Positions 1 to 8,774 of a stretch of DNA of 64,000 bases are shown in pieces (positions within the stretch are counted from its first letter, which is position 1; every line of letters starts with the position of its first letter). Source of the DNA: Paenibacillus timonensis (lineage in GTDB: Bacteria > Bacillota > Bacilli > Paenibacillales > Paenibacillaceae); the NCBI RefSeq assembly GCF_022427145.1, contig NZ_JAKSXN010000013.1:1-64000 (forward strand), read 5' to 3'. The notes under the pieces were generated by a model. The model was not told where the DNA came from and made no database searches. It saw nothing but the letters and a program-made list of their open reading frames with translations. The translations under genes and the position numbers were made by a program.

Positions 1-169
1 ATTACTCCATTCCGATCTAACGATCATCGCCAATCTATCTGTCAGTTGGGGCTTTCATTTAGCTGTTCTTTGCTCCTGCGAGTTTGACTCTTATTACTTT
101 TTAACCTGATCAATCGGGATAATCATGCAAAGGAGTCGGACAGCAGCCGAACGGCACCTTATTGACCTG

Positions 170-300
170 CCGCCCAGTGCCCAGAGCCCGGCGCTCTCCC
201 AGTGCCCAGAGCCCGGCCCGGCTCACAGAGCCGGCACTCTCCCATTGCCCGGCGCTCGGTGCCCGGCTCACAGAGCCCGCGCTCTCCCAGTGCAGTACCA
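170..300. repeat. GC-rich imperfect tandem repeat, about 44 bp unit
   Basis: Units beginning with GC[GA]CTCTCCCA start at about 191, 234 and 279, giving periods of 43 and 45 bp, with a partial unit before them. Each unit mixes GTGCCC, AGAGCCCGG and GGCTCACAGAGCC blocks. It lies directly downstream of the stop of the PHP hydrolase gene. The reading frames through it are low-complexity and have no credible start, so I treat the whole of 1-318 as non-coding; no clear terminator hairpin with a T tract was seen there. Confidence 0.6.
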
Positions 301-318
301 ATGCGCGGGGAGCAGCGC

Positions 319-1611
319 CTAGCGCCCAGCGGGAAGCACGGCTTGCGCGATATAGACCGGGTTGGTCAGGCAAGTCATGACTTCAACGTCCCACTCGGGC
401 AAGTATCGCCGTGCCTCCACACGGTAAAACAACCGATCCGCCGGCATACGGCAAACGAGTTCCCGTTCGCCTTCTTCCATCGTCCATTCCCGCTCCAAGC
501 CGCGGTCCGACCAGAGGCCAACGCGATCCCCTTGCGCCCCGAGAATGGTCATCGTTAGCTCTATGTCGTCCCGCCCGGCAACCTTCAGTTCTTCGCCTAC
601 GCCTGCTTCATCTGCCTCCAACGTGATAAACGTATCCTCCGGCCCCATCGACAGCACTACCGCACCGCGTCGAACGGCTTCCAGCACCGCCGCAACCGTC
701 TCCTGGGCGACGTAAACATGCGCGGTCGGCCCCCCGTGCCGGACAAGCGGATCCTCCCGGTGCGTATCGCTGCCGCCGACAGCCACGATGCGCCGGCCTT
801 CCGCAAGCCGTTGCTGCCACCAGGCCACCGCCTTCTCGTTCAGCCCTCTCCACGGCCCGTTCCACACCTCGATCGCGTCGAACGGCACGTCGAAGCCGAG
901 CTCCCACGGGCAGTCCGGGCAAAACGGATGATTCAGCGAGACCAGCGCGCCTTTCTCCCGTGCCTGGCTCAGCTCCTTTGCAGCCGCTTCCGTCGTTAAA
1001 ACCCGGAAGTCGGTCAACGCGTCCGGATGCCCGAGCAGGTTGGCGTGGCCTTTATAGCTGGTCAGCTCTACGCCGGGGATCAGCAGCAACGTCTCATCCT
1101 TAGCCCCGGTAAAGAGATTTTGCGAAGACGTGTTGTGGTCGGTCAATGCCAGGAAATCGAGCCCCTTCATCCGGCAAGAGTCCAACGCTTCGCTAATCGT
1201 ATATTTCCCGTCACTATGGACGGTATGGGCGTGCAAATCCCCTTTGATCCAATGCGGGTGCTTTAAGATAATCGTGATATGGAGCTCTATCAGAATCCCT
1301 TCCGCGGGGACCCGATAAGCCCCTAGCAGCACTGCCCATTCCCCGGCGTGGATCGGACCGGCGAGGTAACCGGGCGTTGCTTTTTCCAAACCTATCTGAA
1401 AACCGTCCCGCGCCCCACCGCTCCAACCGATGATCCGGTCCGGCGAACGCAGGCCGAGGTCGACCACGGAACGATCGTTTTTTTCATAGCGATAACGAAC
1501 TTCGATGGACTCCGCCCCCTCCGGAACGGAAAAGGCGACCTCCGGATAACTCCGCTCCTGTTCATGACCTAGCCGGACGTGAACTTGGCGCTCCAATCGG
1601 TTGTTTGCCAT
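319..1611 (-). CDS. CehA/McbA-type PHP-domain metallohydrolase
   Basis: This 430-residue protein has an N-terminal beta-rich region of about 120 residues followed by a PHP domain. Metal-binding motifs are visible: DLHAHTVHSDG, ALTDHNT, a GVELTS glutamate, NHPFCPDCPW and GGSDTHR near the C-terminus. PHP enzymes of the CehA/McbA group hydrolyse phosphoester or carboxyl-ester type bonds using a metal cluster. No signal peptide is seen, so it should be cytoplasmic. It is the last gene of a LacI-regulated ABC transporter operon, 19 bp after the second permease, which suggests it acts on an imported sugar ester or phosphodiester; the true substrate is unknown. The start has an AAAGGATG ribosome binding site. 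Confidence 0.8.
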   Translation of the reverse strand: MANNRLERQVHVRLGHEQERSYPEVAFSVPEGAESIEVRYRYEKNDRSVVDLGLRSPDRIIGWSGGARDGFQIGLEKATPGYLAGPIHAGEWAVLLGAYRVPAEGILIELHITIILKHPHWIKGDLHAHTVHSDGKYTISEALDSCRMKGLDFLALTDHNTSSQNLFTGAKDETLLLIPGVELTSYKGHANLLGHPDALTDFRVLTTEAAAKELSQAREKGALVSLNHPFCPDCPWELGFDVPFDAIEVWNGPWRGLNEKAVAWWQQRLAEGRRIVAVGGSDTHREDPLVRHGGPTAHVYVAQETVAAVLEAVRRGAVVLSMGPEDTFITLEADEAGVGEELKVAGRDDIELTMTILGAQGDRVGLWSDRGLEREWTMEEGERELVCRMPADRLFYRVEARRYLPEWDVEVMTCLTNPVYIAQAVLPAGR

Positions 1612-1630
1612 ATCTTAGCCGCATCCTTTC

Positions 1631-2503
1631 CTATTCCTTGCTGGCTCCCAGCATGATGCCCTTCATGAAAAAACGTTGAACGAACGGGTACACCGCAATC
1701 AACGGGAGGATCGCGATGACGATGCCGGCCATTTTCACATTGGTCGTTACCAAATAATTGCTCGACACGCTGCTCGTATCGATGATGATCGATTTCAGCG
1801 CGACCTGCAGCGTATATTTCATGCTGTCGTTAATGAAAATAAGCGGTGCCGTAAACATGTTCCAGCGCCCGACAAACTCGAACAGCGACACTGTGGCGAG
1901 TCCCGGTGCGGCGAGACGCAGATAGATTTTGGCGAAAATCCAGAAATCTCCCGCTCCGTCGATTCGACCCGCTTCGGCGATCTCGTATGGGATGCCCATA
2001 AAGAAATTCCGCATCAACAGAATCGAAAAACCGGACACCAAACCAGATAACACTAGCACCGTCAGGGTATTAATCAGATGAAAATCCTTGTTCACCACGT
2101 ACAGCGGAATCAACACCGCTTCCTGCGGTATCATCATTGTCAGTAAAATAAACGTGATCATCCCTTTCTTCCCCGGCACATGCGGATGGATCAGCACATA
2201 TCCCGCCAGCGAGGACAAGAGCACATGCAGGACCGTCCCGACTCCAGTGACGATCGCGCTGTTCAGGAACGGCCGCCACAGGTCCAGGCTTTCCCAAATC
2301 GTCTTGTATCCCTCTGCGCTAAACTGCGTCGGAAACAGCACGACGTTCGGCTGCATCGAGGCAAGACCCGACGAGAATGACAAGGCTAATACATTTAGAA
2401 ACGGGATTACCATCACGAGCATCAAAAGCAGCAGAAAAAGCACGTTCACGGCGTCAAACAGCTTGTTTTTCCAGCCCAATCGTTCGAAACGTTCGCTCCC
2501 CAT
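1631..2503 (-). CDS. Carbohydrate ABC transporter permease (MalG/LplC type)
   Basis: A 290-residue inner-membrane protein with about six hydrophobic segments. The cytoplasmic EAA-type loop that docks on the ATPase reads EIAEAGRIDGAG, at about residue 195. It is the second permease of a CUT1 sugar importer: it starts 2 bp after the first permease and has the usual length for LplC/YtcP-like proteins of Paenibacillus. No ATP-binding subunit is encoded in this locus; CUT1 systems of Firmicutes often share one multitask ATPase (MsmX type) encoded elsewhere, so this is expected. Substrate is inferred only from the neighbouring fucosidase. Confidence 0.88.
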   Translation of the reverse strand: MGSERFERLGWKNKLFDAVNVLFLLLLMLVMVIPFLNVLALSFSSGLASMQPNVVLFPTQFSAEGYKTIWESLDLWRPFLNSAIVTGVGTVLHVLLSSLAGYVLIHPHVPGKKGMITFILLTMMIPQEAVLIPLYVVNKDFHLINTLTVLVLSGLVSGFSILLMRNFFMGIPYEIAEAGRIDGAGDFWIFAKIYLRLAAPGLATVSLFEFVGRWNMFTAPLIFINDSMKYTLQVALKSIIIDTSSVSSNYLVTTNVKMAGIVIAILPLIAVYPFVQRFFMKGIMLGASKE

Positions 2504-2505
2504 CG

Positions 2506-3384
2506 TTATCCCACCTCGTCGAATCGGGTTATTTTGCGTACGATCAACGTCAGCGCCAGGGTGAACAGCAGCACCATGAAGCTCGCGGCCGCGGCTACGC
2601 CGACCTGCATGTTCATGATCCCTTTTTCGAACGTATACACCATCAACACGTCGACATCCGGTGCCGTAGATGGATTGCGAAGCACAAAAACCTGGTCGAA
2701 GATCCGCAGCACGCCCATCGTGTTTAGCAACAAAACGACTTTCATCGTACCCAGCAACTGAGGCAGCGTTACGTAACGAACCTGCTGCCAGCGGGTTGCC
2801 CCATCCATGCGCGCCGCTTCATAGAGCGACGGATTGATCGTTACGATGCCTGCCAGGAACAAGATGCAATTGTAGCCCATGTCCTTCCAGGTCGCGACGA
2901 GGATCATCACCCAACGGGCCCAAAACGACTCCGCCAAAAAGTGAATCGGCGGCGTGCCCGCCCAGCGCTGGAGCAGTAAATTGACTAACCCGGTATCCGG
3001 CGAAAGCAGGAATATCCAGATCCCGCCAACGATGACCCAGGACAGCAAATGAGGAATGTAGAGCACCATTTGGGCTGCTTTTTTGAAACGGGCATGCAGC
3101 ACCTCGTTTAAAGACAACGCCAGCACCAAGGGAGCGGCAAAGCCAAAGGCCAGAATACCTCCCCCGATCACCAGGGTGTTCGTCAGCGACTTCCAGAAGA
3201 ACGGGTCATGCCAGACCTGCGAGTAATTCGCAAGCCCGGCATAAGGACCGTCCCCCATGAGCCGATAATCCTGAAAGCTAACCTGCAGCCCCTTAATGAG
3301 CGGATAATAACCATAGACAAGAAAGTAGATGGCTACAGGGATCATCATGAGATATAAAGCCGCGTACTTTCGAAGAGCTTTCAT
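2506..3384 (-). CDS. Carbohydrate ABC transporter permease (MalF/LplB type)
   Basis: A 292-residue membrane protein with an N-terminal transmembrane segment (YLMMIPVAIYFLVYGYYPL) and about five further helices; the EAA-type loop reads LYEAARMDGATRWQQ. It is the first permease of the LplABC-like importer and sits 27 bp after the binding-protein gene. Length and order (binding protein, LplB, LplC) are typical of Paenibacillus CUT1 loci. The ribosome binding site is AGGAAGTG. It forms the channel heterodimer with the next permease. Substrate not determinable from sequence. Confidence 0.88.
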   Translation of the reverse strand: MKALRKYAALYLMMIPVAIYFLVYGYYPLIKGLQVSFQDYRLMGDGPYAGLANYSQVWHDPFFWKSLTNTLVIGGGILAFGFAAPLVLALSLNEVLHARFKKAAQMVLYIPHLLSWVIVGGIWIFLLSPDTGLVNLLLQRWAGTPPIHFLAESFWARWVMILVATWKDMGYNCILFLAGIVTINPSLYEAARMDGATRWQQVRYVTLPQLLGTMKVVLLLNTMGVLRIFDQVFVLRNPSTAPDVDVLMVYTFEKGIMNMQVGVAAAASFMVLLFTLALTLIVRKITRFDEVG

Positions 3385-3411
3385 GATTGAACGTCACTTC
3401 CTATCCTTGGC

Positions 3412-4869
3412 CTATTCGTCGATGAGATTCGCTGCCTTCAGTTCTTTCTGCATTTGCTTCACCGCATCGGCCGCCGGCATTTCCCCGGACATCGCCTTCA
3501 GGGCGTAGTTTTGCACGATTTTTTCGGCGTCGGCCCACTCCGGCAGCGACAACTCCAGAGTGGCATACTGCTTGACCAGATCCTGCGCTTCCTGCACGCC
3601 CGGCAGCTTGCCGAACGGCGGCTTGACCGTTTCGTTGTACCAGAACGGTACGCCGTGGTCCATGTTATGCTCCTTGCCGGTCGCGGTCAGCATGTACTGG
3701 CCGCCGTCCTTCGTATAATCCTCGCCTTCGATCCCAAGGCTGCCCAGCGTAATCCCCGCTTCGGTATGCCAGAACTCCAGGAACTTCTTCGCCGCGTCTG
3801 GGTGCTCGGCATTCACCGGTACCATCCAGTAGTCAGGGTCTCCGCGGCGCATCAGCAGGCTGCCATCCGGTCCCGTCGCACTGGCTAAAGCCTTCGCTTC
3901 AAACGTCGTGTTCGGGTCGGCTTCCTGACGCGTGCTGTTAAACATGCCGACCCAAGCATCCCAATAAGTAACCATGCCGACGCGGTCGGTCAGGAACAGG
4001 TTGCGCATTTTGCCGGTATCGTTCGTGACGAAGTTCGGGTCCATGATGCCTTCCTTCGTTAGTTTGGCAAACCACTCATACATCGGGATTGCTGCGTCTG
4101 ACGCGTACGGGATCGTCCGTTTCCCATCCTTGACTACATAGCGGTATTTCAAGCCCGCCGCGCTCATGAAGCCCTGAATATCGTACAGCCCGGAGGTACT
4201 GAGCCCATAGGTGTCCGCTTTCCCATTGCCGTCCGGATCCTGTTCTTTGAACGCCTTCAGTACGTTGTAGTAGTCGTCCAGCGTTTTGGGCTCTTGCAGG
4301 TTCAGCTTATCCAGCCAATCCTTGCGAACGATCGGCATCGTACCGCCCTGAAATTTGGAGAACACGGCATAAATGTTCCCATCTTGGCCTTTCAACTGAT
4401 CCCATTCCGAAGCGGGAACGACGCTAGGATCCGACAATTGGCTTGAACCCTGCACGAAACCGGTGAGATCGGTGAGCGCGCCTTGATCGACGAAGCTGTT
4501 CAGCTTGCCGAGATCGCTGCCTTCGATGAGATCGTATTTCTCGCCGGAACCCAGCGCCGTCAGTACCTTTTGGTCATAGTCGCTAGCCGGGCGTTCGATC
4601 GTCACGTCGATGCCGGTTAATCGCTTAATCTCCTGCTCGAATTTAGCGTTTTCCTCCGGCGTTTTCCCGCCTACGTTAGCGGACAGGATGCGCAGTTTCA
4701 TGTCGCCTGCCGCTGTATCCGTTTGCTCCGCGGCAGATGCGCCGTCTTGCGTTCCGGTCGTTCCGCCGTTCGCCGGGGCACCGCTATTCGGGGTATTTCC
4801 GCCGCAGGCGGACAGAAGCATTGAGCCGATCGCCAGCAGCACCATGAGTTGGGTCGCTTTCCTCATCAT
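3412..4869 (-). CDS. Extracellular sugar-binding lipoprotein of ABC importer
   Basis: A 485-residue solute-binding protein. The N-terminus has a lipoprotein signal (LLAIGSMLLSAC) with the lipidated cysteine at residue 22, then a low-complexity Gly/Thr/Ala linker and a large family-1 binding fold. It should be anchored on the outer face of the membrane and hand an oligosaccharide to the two permeases that follow. Start chosen at the first of two adjacent ATG codons behind AAGGAGGAAATC. The 66-bp gap from the LacI gene contains no obvious terminator, so regulator and transporter are probably one transcript. Confidence 0.88.
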   Translation of the reverse strand: MMRKATQLMVLLAIGSMLLSACGGNTPNSGAPANGGTTGTQDGASAAEQTDTAAGDMKLRILSANVGGKTPEENAKFEQEIKRLTGIDVTIERPASDYDQKVLTALGSGEKYDLIEGSDLGKLNSFVDQGALTDLTGFVQGSSQLSDPSVVPASEWDQLKGQDGNIYAVFSKFQGGTMPIVRKDWLDKLNLQEPKTLDDYYNVLKAFKEQDPDGNGKADTYGLSTSGLYDIQGFMSAAGLKYRYVVKDGKRTIPYASDAAIPMYEWFAKLTKEGIMDPNFVTNDTGKMRNLFLTDRVGMVTYWDAWVGMFNSTRQEADPNTTFEAKALASATGPDGSLLMRRGDPDYWMVPVNAEHPDAAKKFLEFWHTEAGITLGSLGIEGEDYTKDGGQYMLTATGKEHNMDHGVPFWYNETVKPPFGKLPGVQEAQDLVKQYATLELSLPEWADAEKIVQNYALKAMSGEMPAADAVKQMQKELKAANLIDE

Positions 4870-4935
4870 GATTTCCTCCTTAATAATCTTATAGGTTCCT
4901 ATCCTGATCTTGTTTTCTCTCTCTTCTTCTACTCT

Positions 4936-5979
4936 CTAGAGCTTAGCGCTCACCGGGGACGCGCAGGAACCGCGTACCACAATGTCGGCCGGGATCAGCG
5001 TTCGCTTGGCGAGTCGCTTGCCGGTTTCAAGCTGCTCCAGCAAGAGCAGCATGGACTCTTGGCCCAATTGGTCGGCATGAAGCCGGACTCCGGTGAGAGG
5101 CGGCGAAAATTCCTGCGCCAACGGGGTGTCATAAGCGAAGGACAACACGGACAATTGCTCCGGAATGCCTAACCCCAGCTGCTCCGCGGCTTGGTATGCG
5201 CCAAGCGCCATCGAGTCGGTATCGGCGAGTACCGCTGTGATGCCGGGGTTTGCGCGCAGCTCGGCCAAAACCGTTTCGCAACCGAACGTCACTGACGAGG
5301 TGGTACCGTCCGGCTTGTGCACGATCATCTCCCTTGGAGGCGTTAGCCCCGCCTGCTCAAACGCGTTCAGATATCCCTGCCCGCGGTCCACGGCCACCGT
5401 GCGATTCGCCGGTGCATTCAGGAACAGAATGCGCCGGTGCCCTAGCGACATCAGGTAGTGCGTCGCTTTGGCAGCGATACCGACGTTGTCGTTGTCGACG
5501 TAGCAGACGCGGGACTCGTCCTCCTCGGACGGACGGCCGATCACGACGATCGGGATGTCCCGCTGCAAACAATCGTCGATCCGGGAATCGCCGATCACCG
5601 CGTCGAGGATAATCTCGCCATCCACGGGATCGGAGGCAATGTGTTCGACCTGATTTTTGAACGTAGATGACACCGTGTTGATTAACAACCGATAACCTTT
5701 CTCGTAACAAACGGGCAGCACCCCGTTAAGCAGCGAATACTGGAATTGGTTCAGCTTCGCCTTTTCTTCGCCCCTCATATTGAGGCCGATGATGCGCGTC
5801 GTTTTGTTCACCAGACTACGGGCCCAGTAGTTTGGCCGGTAATTCAGTTCCTTCGCCACTTTGAGAACCTCTGCCGTCACCTCTTTGCTGATCGGGCGCT
5901 TTTTGCTGAACACGCTGGACACGGTGCTCTTCGAAACTCCCGCCGCTTTGGCCACATCATCAATCGTTGCCACTGCCAA
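4936..5979 (-). CDS. LacI-family transcriptional regulator of sugar operon
   Basis: A 347-residue repressor with an N-terminal helix-turn-helix (TIDDVAKAAGVSKSTVSSV) and hinge region, then a periplasmic-binding-protein-like effector domain. It begins with TTG behind GGAGAGG at 5 bp; an in-frame GTG two codons later is the alternative. It is the first gene of the transporter operon and its own upstream region carries two copies of AAACCGGTTT at 6020 and 6090, typical CG-centred LacI operators, so autoregulation together with control of the transporter is likely. The effector is presumably the transported sugar. Confidence 0.87.
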   Translation of the reverse strand: MAVATIDDVAKAAGVSKSTVSSVFSKKRPISKEVTAEVLKVAKELNYRPNYWARSLVNKTTRIIGLNMRGEEKAKLNQFQYSLLNGVLPVCYEKGYRLLINTVSSTFKNQVEHIASDPVDGEIILDAVIGDSRIDDCLQRDIPIVVIGRPSEEDESRVCYVDNDNVGIAAKATHYLMSLGHRRILFLNAPANRTVAVDRGQGYLNAFEQAGLTPPREMIVHKPDGTTSSVTFGCETVLAELRANPGITAVLADTDSMALGAYQAAEQLGLGIPEQLSVLSFAYDTPLAQEFSPPLTGVRLHADQLGQESMLLLLEQLETGKRLAKRTLIPADIVVRGSCASPVSAKL

Positions 5980-6017
5980 TCGTTCCTCTCCACATTTCGT
6001 ACTAGTACGAACCTAGA

Positions 6018-6101
6018 TTAAACCGGTTTTGTTAAAAGCGTTTCGGCTTCCCGTCCGAAGTTTGTAAAATCGCTGCCCGATTGTTTGCGAAACCGGTTTA
6101 A
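6018..6101. promoter_or_regulatory. Paired LacI-type operators AAACCGGTTT
   Basis: Two perfect 10-bp palindromes AAACCGGTTT lie at 6020-6029 and 6090-6099, centre-to-centre 70 bp (about 6.7 helical turns). They stand between the fucosidase terminator and the start of the LacI gene at 5979, exactly where the operon promoter must be. LacI-family proteins bind such CG-centred palindromes; two sites at this distance would permit looping or cooperative repression. Confidence 0.75.
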
Positions 6102-6123
6102 TGTAGATCCGCCGTTTGGAACA

Positions 6124-6149
6124 CAAAAAAGCGGCCGGAGGGCCGCTTT
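6124..6149 (-). terminator. Intrinsic terminator of fucosidase gene
   Basis: On the minus strand AAAGCGGCC and GGCCGCTTTTTT form a 9-bp stem with a 4-base loop and a T run, 38 bp after the fucosidase stop. It separates the fucosidase transcript from the LacI/transporter operon. Confidence 0.85.
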
Positions 6150-6187
6150 GCATCGAGATATATTGTGTTTGTTAACTTCCCCTGCTG

Positions 6188-7474
6188 CTAGTTATGGGTG
6201 ACGACCGCGCCGGTACCGCCGTACATTTCGACCTGCTCGGCAAACTCCAGCTTCAGGACGGTGACCTGCTCATGACAATCCTCGGACGTCAAATCAATCC
6301 ATGTCGTACCCGGGATGTTAAACCAAGGCACGCCGCCGTGAATCTCATATTTCAGTTCTTTGCCCGAATGGAGCACGGTTATTTCCCGAATCGGATTGCA
6401 TAAGCCCTTTAGGCAGACGCTTTCCTTCGGATCATCGTAAACGAACAGGTATAACGTCTTCCGATCTTTCGTTAACGTGCTTCCGCCTAACCAATAGCGG
6501 GTCATGAGCCCTTCGACCGTGCCATACACCGCTTCTTCATGCGTTCGGATCCAGTCGCCCAATCCAAGCAGGATGTCGGCTTGTCTCGGATCGATCGTTC
6601 CGTCCTCCCGGGGACCGATATTCAGCAGCATATTGCCTCCCATGGAAATACAGTCGCAGAACATGCGAATGATTTGCTTTAAGGTTTTATATTTTTGATC
6701 TTTGGGCTGGTACCCCCAAGACGTGTTGATCGTCGTACAGAATTCCCAAGGTCCTTCGGGTCTCGTGATCGGCAGCCCTTGTTCCGGCGTTTTGTAGTCC
6801 CCGTGGCCGGCCAAACGCGAATTGATGAGGATATTCGGGTTAAAAGACCGCAAAAACTCCTTAAACTCCGGCAGTCCCCATTGCTCGGCGCTGCGTTCCC
6901 AGTCCCCGTCGAACCAAAGCAAATCGACCGTGCCATACCTCGTCAAAATTTCGCTCAACTGATGACGATTAAATTGCAGGAAATTCTGCCACTTCTCCTC
7001 GTCCTGTTCACCGTCCAGCGGGTCCGAGAATCGGTTAACCCGGCTCAAGTCCTCAGGCACGATTCCGCCGGGATACACGCTAGGGTAATCCGGATGCGAC
7101 CAGTCAATCAGCGAGTAGTACAAGCCCAGCCGGATTCCCCGTTTCGAGATGGCTTCGGCATACTCCTTGACGATGTCGCGTCGGGCCGGCGTTCGCTTCA
7201 CCACGCTCAAATCGCTGTACTTCGTATCGAACAGAGCTACGCCGTCATGGTGTTTCGTCGTCAAGACCGCGTACTTAGCCCCGGACTTTTCGATCAATTC
7301 GGCCCAGGAATCGGCATCGAACCGGGAAGCCGTAAACCCGTCCAATTGTTTCATGTAGTCCTCATACGAAATCACGCCGTTATGAAAGGACCAGGATTCG
7401 GAAACGCCGTCAACCGCGTAAATCCCGTAATGGATAAAGATCCCCAACTTGGCGTCTTCAAACCATGGCTGCAT
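6188..7474 (-). CDS. GH29 alpha-L-fucosidase, cytoplasmic
   Basis: A 428-residue GH29 enzyme that removes terminal alpha-L-fucose from oligosaccharides. Visible family landmarks are GIFIHYGIY near the start, LTTKHHDGVALFDT at about 72, and the nucleophile region VDLLWFDGDW with the likely catalytic Asp189. No signal peptide is present, so it would act on imported oligosaccharides. The start is fixed by AGGAGGG at 7 bp. It lies just upstream of, but is terminated separately from, a LacI-controlled sugar importer in the same orientation; a shared fucosylated substrate is a reasonable inference only. Confidence 0.87.
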   Translation of the reverse strand: MQPWFEDAKLGIFIHYGIYAVDGVSESWSFHNGVISYEDYMKQLDGFTASRFDADSWAELIEKSGAKYAVLTTKHHDGVALFDTKYSDLSVVKRTPARRDIVKEYAEAISKRGIRLGLYYSLIDWSHPDYPSVYPGGIVPEDLSRVNRFSDPLDGEQDEEKWQNFLQFNRHQLSEILTRYGTVDLLWFDGDWERSAEQWGLPEFKEFLRSFNPNILINSRLAGHGDYKTPEQGLPITRPEGPWEFCTTINTSWGYQPKDQKYKTLKQIIRMFCDCISMGGNMLLNIGPREDGTIDPRQADILLGLGDWIRTHEEAVYGTVEGLMTRYWLGGSTLTKDRKTLYLFVYDDPKESVCLKGLCNPIREITVLHSGKELKYEIHGGVPWFNIPGTTWIDLTSEDCHEQVTVLKLEFAEQVEMYGGTGAVVTHN

Positions 7475-7628
7475 CGTCTTGCCCTCCTCTGTCGTTTATT
7501 CCTCTCTAACGATAGACTTTAGGGGCTTGAGGGGTAAATATGTGGTTTTTATGAAAGGTATGTCGTTTTGGAACTCGCTCCCTGGTTTAACTTCTGAAAC
7601 CGACGTTCCATGGCGTCCATTCGCGTTC

Positions 7629-7880
7629 CTATCCTTCCCGCAGTTGCTCCTGCCAAGCCGGCAGCCGCGCCATCTGACTTCTGGCGGCGGACTCGGCCGC
7701 CTGCATGTCCAGACCTTGGGTTCGAACGATAAAAGCCGTCATGGATTTCAACTTCTCTTCCAGCGACTGCATGGTACCGTCCGGCCGTGCACAATGCACG
7801 CAGTAATCCTTACTCGTGTCGCCCAAGGCGAACTCGGACGGCTCCTGCATCGGCATGCCGCAGGCAATACATGTTTTCAT
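7629..7880 (-). CDS. Small zinc-ribbon protein (PF12674-like)
   Basis: An 83-residue protein beginning CIACGMPM and continuing to YCVHC, i.e. two CxxC pairs about 25 residues apart that should hold one zinc. The remainder is a predicted helical tail (LEEKLKSMTAFIVRTQG). The start was chosen at 7880, where AAAGGAGTG precedes the ATG. It follows the TetR gene by 49 bp and is probably co-transcribed with it. Members of this putative zinc-ribbon family are common beside regulators in Firmicutes; no function is established that I know of. Confidence 0.8.
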   Translation of the reverse strand: MKTCIACGMPMQEPSEFALGDTSKDYCVHCARPDGTMQSLEEKLKSMTAFIVRTQGLDMQAAESAARSQMARLPAWQEQLREG

Positions 7881-7929
7881 ATTGAACACTCCTTTTTTTG
7901 GATACTGTTTGAGGTCTAGATGGGTTCCT

Positions 7930-8601
7930 TTATCCCCGAGGCGCGAGCAAAAATAGATAATGCTCCAGCAATTCCTCCCCGTAACGCTCCAACACGGGGC
8001 CTTCCGGGGCAAACAGATCGTCGTTCGCCAAATAATAATGGAGCAAACCGATCCAGGTGTTGAACAGCAAGTGGAGCGGCATGTTCCGAATCAAACCGGC
8101 TTGCATCTCCCGCTCGGCGGCGGCGCAGAGATGATGCGAGACTACCGACTGGACCGCGGTTAAAATATGCCGCGATTCGTCCGGCAGCAGCCGGTTTTCC
8201 CGGACTAGCCGGGCATAAAAAGGCTCCGCTTCCCGCAATCCCGCCAAATGGGCCTGCAGCACCTCGCGCAAGCTGCTGCCCTGGGAAGCCAGCTCATGCA
8301 GCCGGGCACCCGTTTGCGTGCCAAACGCCTCGATAACCGCATTCAAGAGCGCCTCCTGCGTGGCGAAGTGGGCAAATACCGTGCCGTGCGACACCCCCGC
8401 CTCCCGGGCCACATCCGCAGTACGGGTGGCTACCAGTCCTTGCCGGGCATACAACGACAGCGCCGTATCGATTAACCGCTGACGGGTTTGTTCCTTTTGC
8501 TGCTGGCGCTGCGACTTTACCGTCCTCCCGCTGCCCTTGTTGTCCAAGAAAAAATCCCCCTCCTTTCCGTCCATTGTCGAAGTTTCATGCAATTGGTTCA
8601 T
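7930..8601 (-). CDS. TetR/AcrR-family transcriptional regulator
   Basis: A 223-residue regulator. The N-terminal helix-turn-helix is clear (QTRQRLIDTALSLYARQG, then TADVAREAGVSHGTVFAHF), followed by an all-helical ligand domain with no close recognisable subfamily. The longest frame starts at 8757, but a GGAGAA site 9 bp before the ATG at 8601 and the palindromic operator region at 8634-8663 argue for the shorter start. Its likely target is its own promoter and the following zinc-ribbon gene. Ligand unknown. Confidence 0.83.
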   Translation of the reverse strand: MNQLHETSTMDGKEGDFFLDNKGSGRTVKSQRQQQKEQTRQRLIDTALSLYARQGLVATRTADVAREAGVSHGTVFAHFATQEALLNAVIEAFGTQTGARLHELASQGSSLREVLQAHLAGLREAEPFYARLVRENRLLPDESRHILTAVQSVVSHHLCAAAEREMQAGLIRNMPLHLLFNTWIGLLHYYLANDDLFAPEGPVLERYGEELLEHYLFLLAPRG

Positions 8602-8633
8602 GAAGCGATTCTCCGTTCGCATCACACTGAGTC

Positions 8634-8663
8634 TTGACTCATTGAGTACAAACTCAATATAAT
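8634..8663. promoter_or_regulatory. Overlapping palindromes, probable TetR operator
   Basis: The region holds ACTCATTGAGT (8637-8647) and TTGAGTACAAACTCAA (8642-8657), two overlapping inverted repeats sharing the TTGAGT half-site, 33 bp upstream of the tetR start. TetR-family autoregulators usually bind such sites. On the plus strand the same bases look like TTGACT-18-TATAAT, but no plus-strand gene follows. Confidence 0.6.
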
Positions 8664-8737
8664 CCCCTGGGATCCCATTGTCAAGTTTTGGTTTTGGGTC
8701 TAGACAGCCCATGTCAGTGGTTCTCAAAACGCAAGAA

Positions 8738-8759
8738 GGGTGCTCCATCAGGAACACCC
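8738..8759 (-). terminator. Possible terminator of beta-mannosidase gene
   Basis: GGGTGTTCC and GGAGCACCC on the minus strand pair with one mismatch around a TGAT loop, followed by TTCTTGCGTTTT. It is 15 bp after the mannosidase stop; the T tract is weak. Confidence 0.45.
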
Positions 8760-8774
8760 CGTATCTTCTATAGG

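Noticed and set aside
7881-8012. Longer N-terminus for the zinc-ribbon protein
   Set aside because: The longer frame overlaps the tetR coding region and lacks a ribosome binding site, whereas AAAGGAGTG precedes 7880.
8634-8663. Consensus-like plus-strand promoter TTGACT-18-TATAAT
   Set aside because: No plus-strand gene follows for 2.7 kb; the bases are better explained as overlapping operators of the minus-strand tetR gene.
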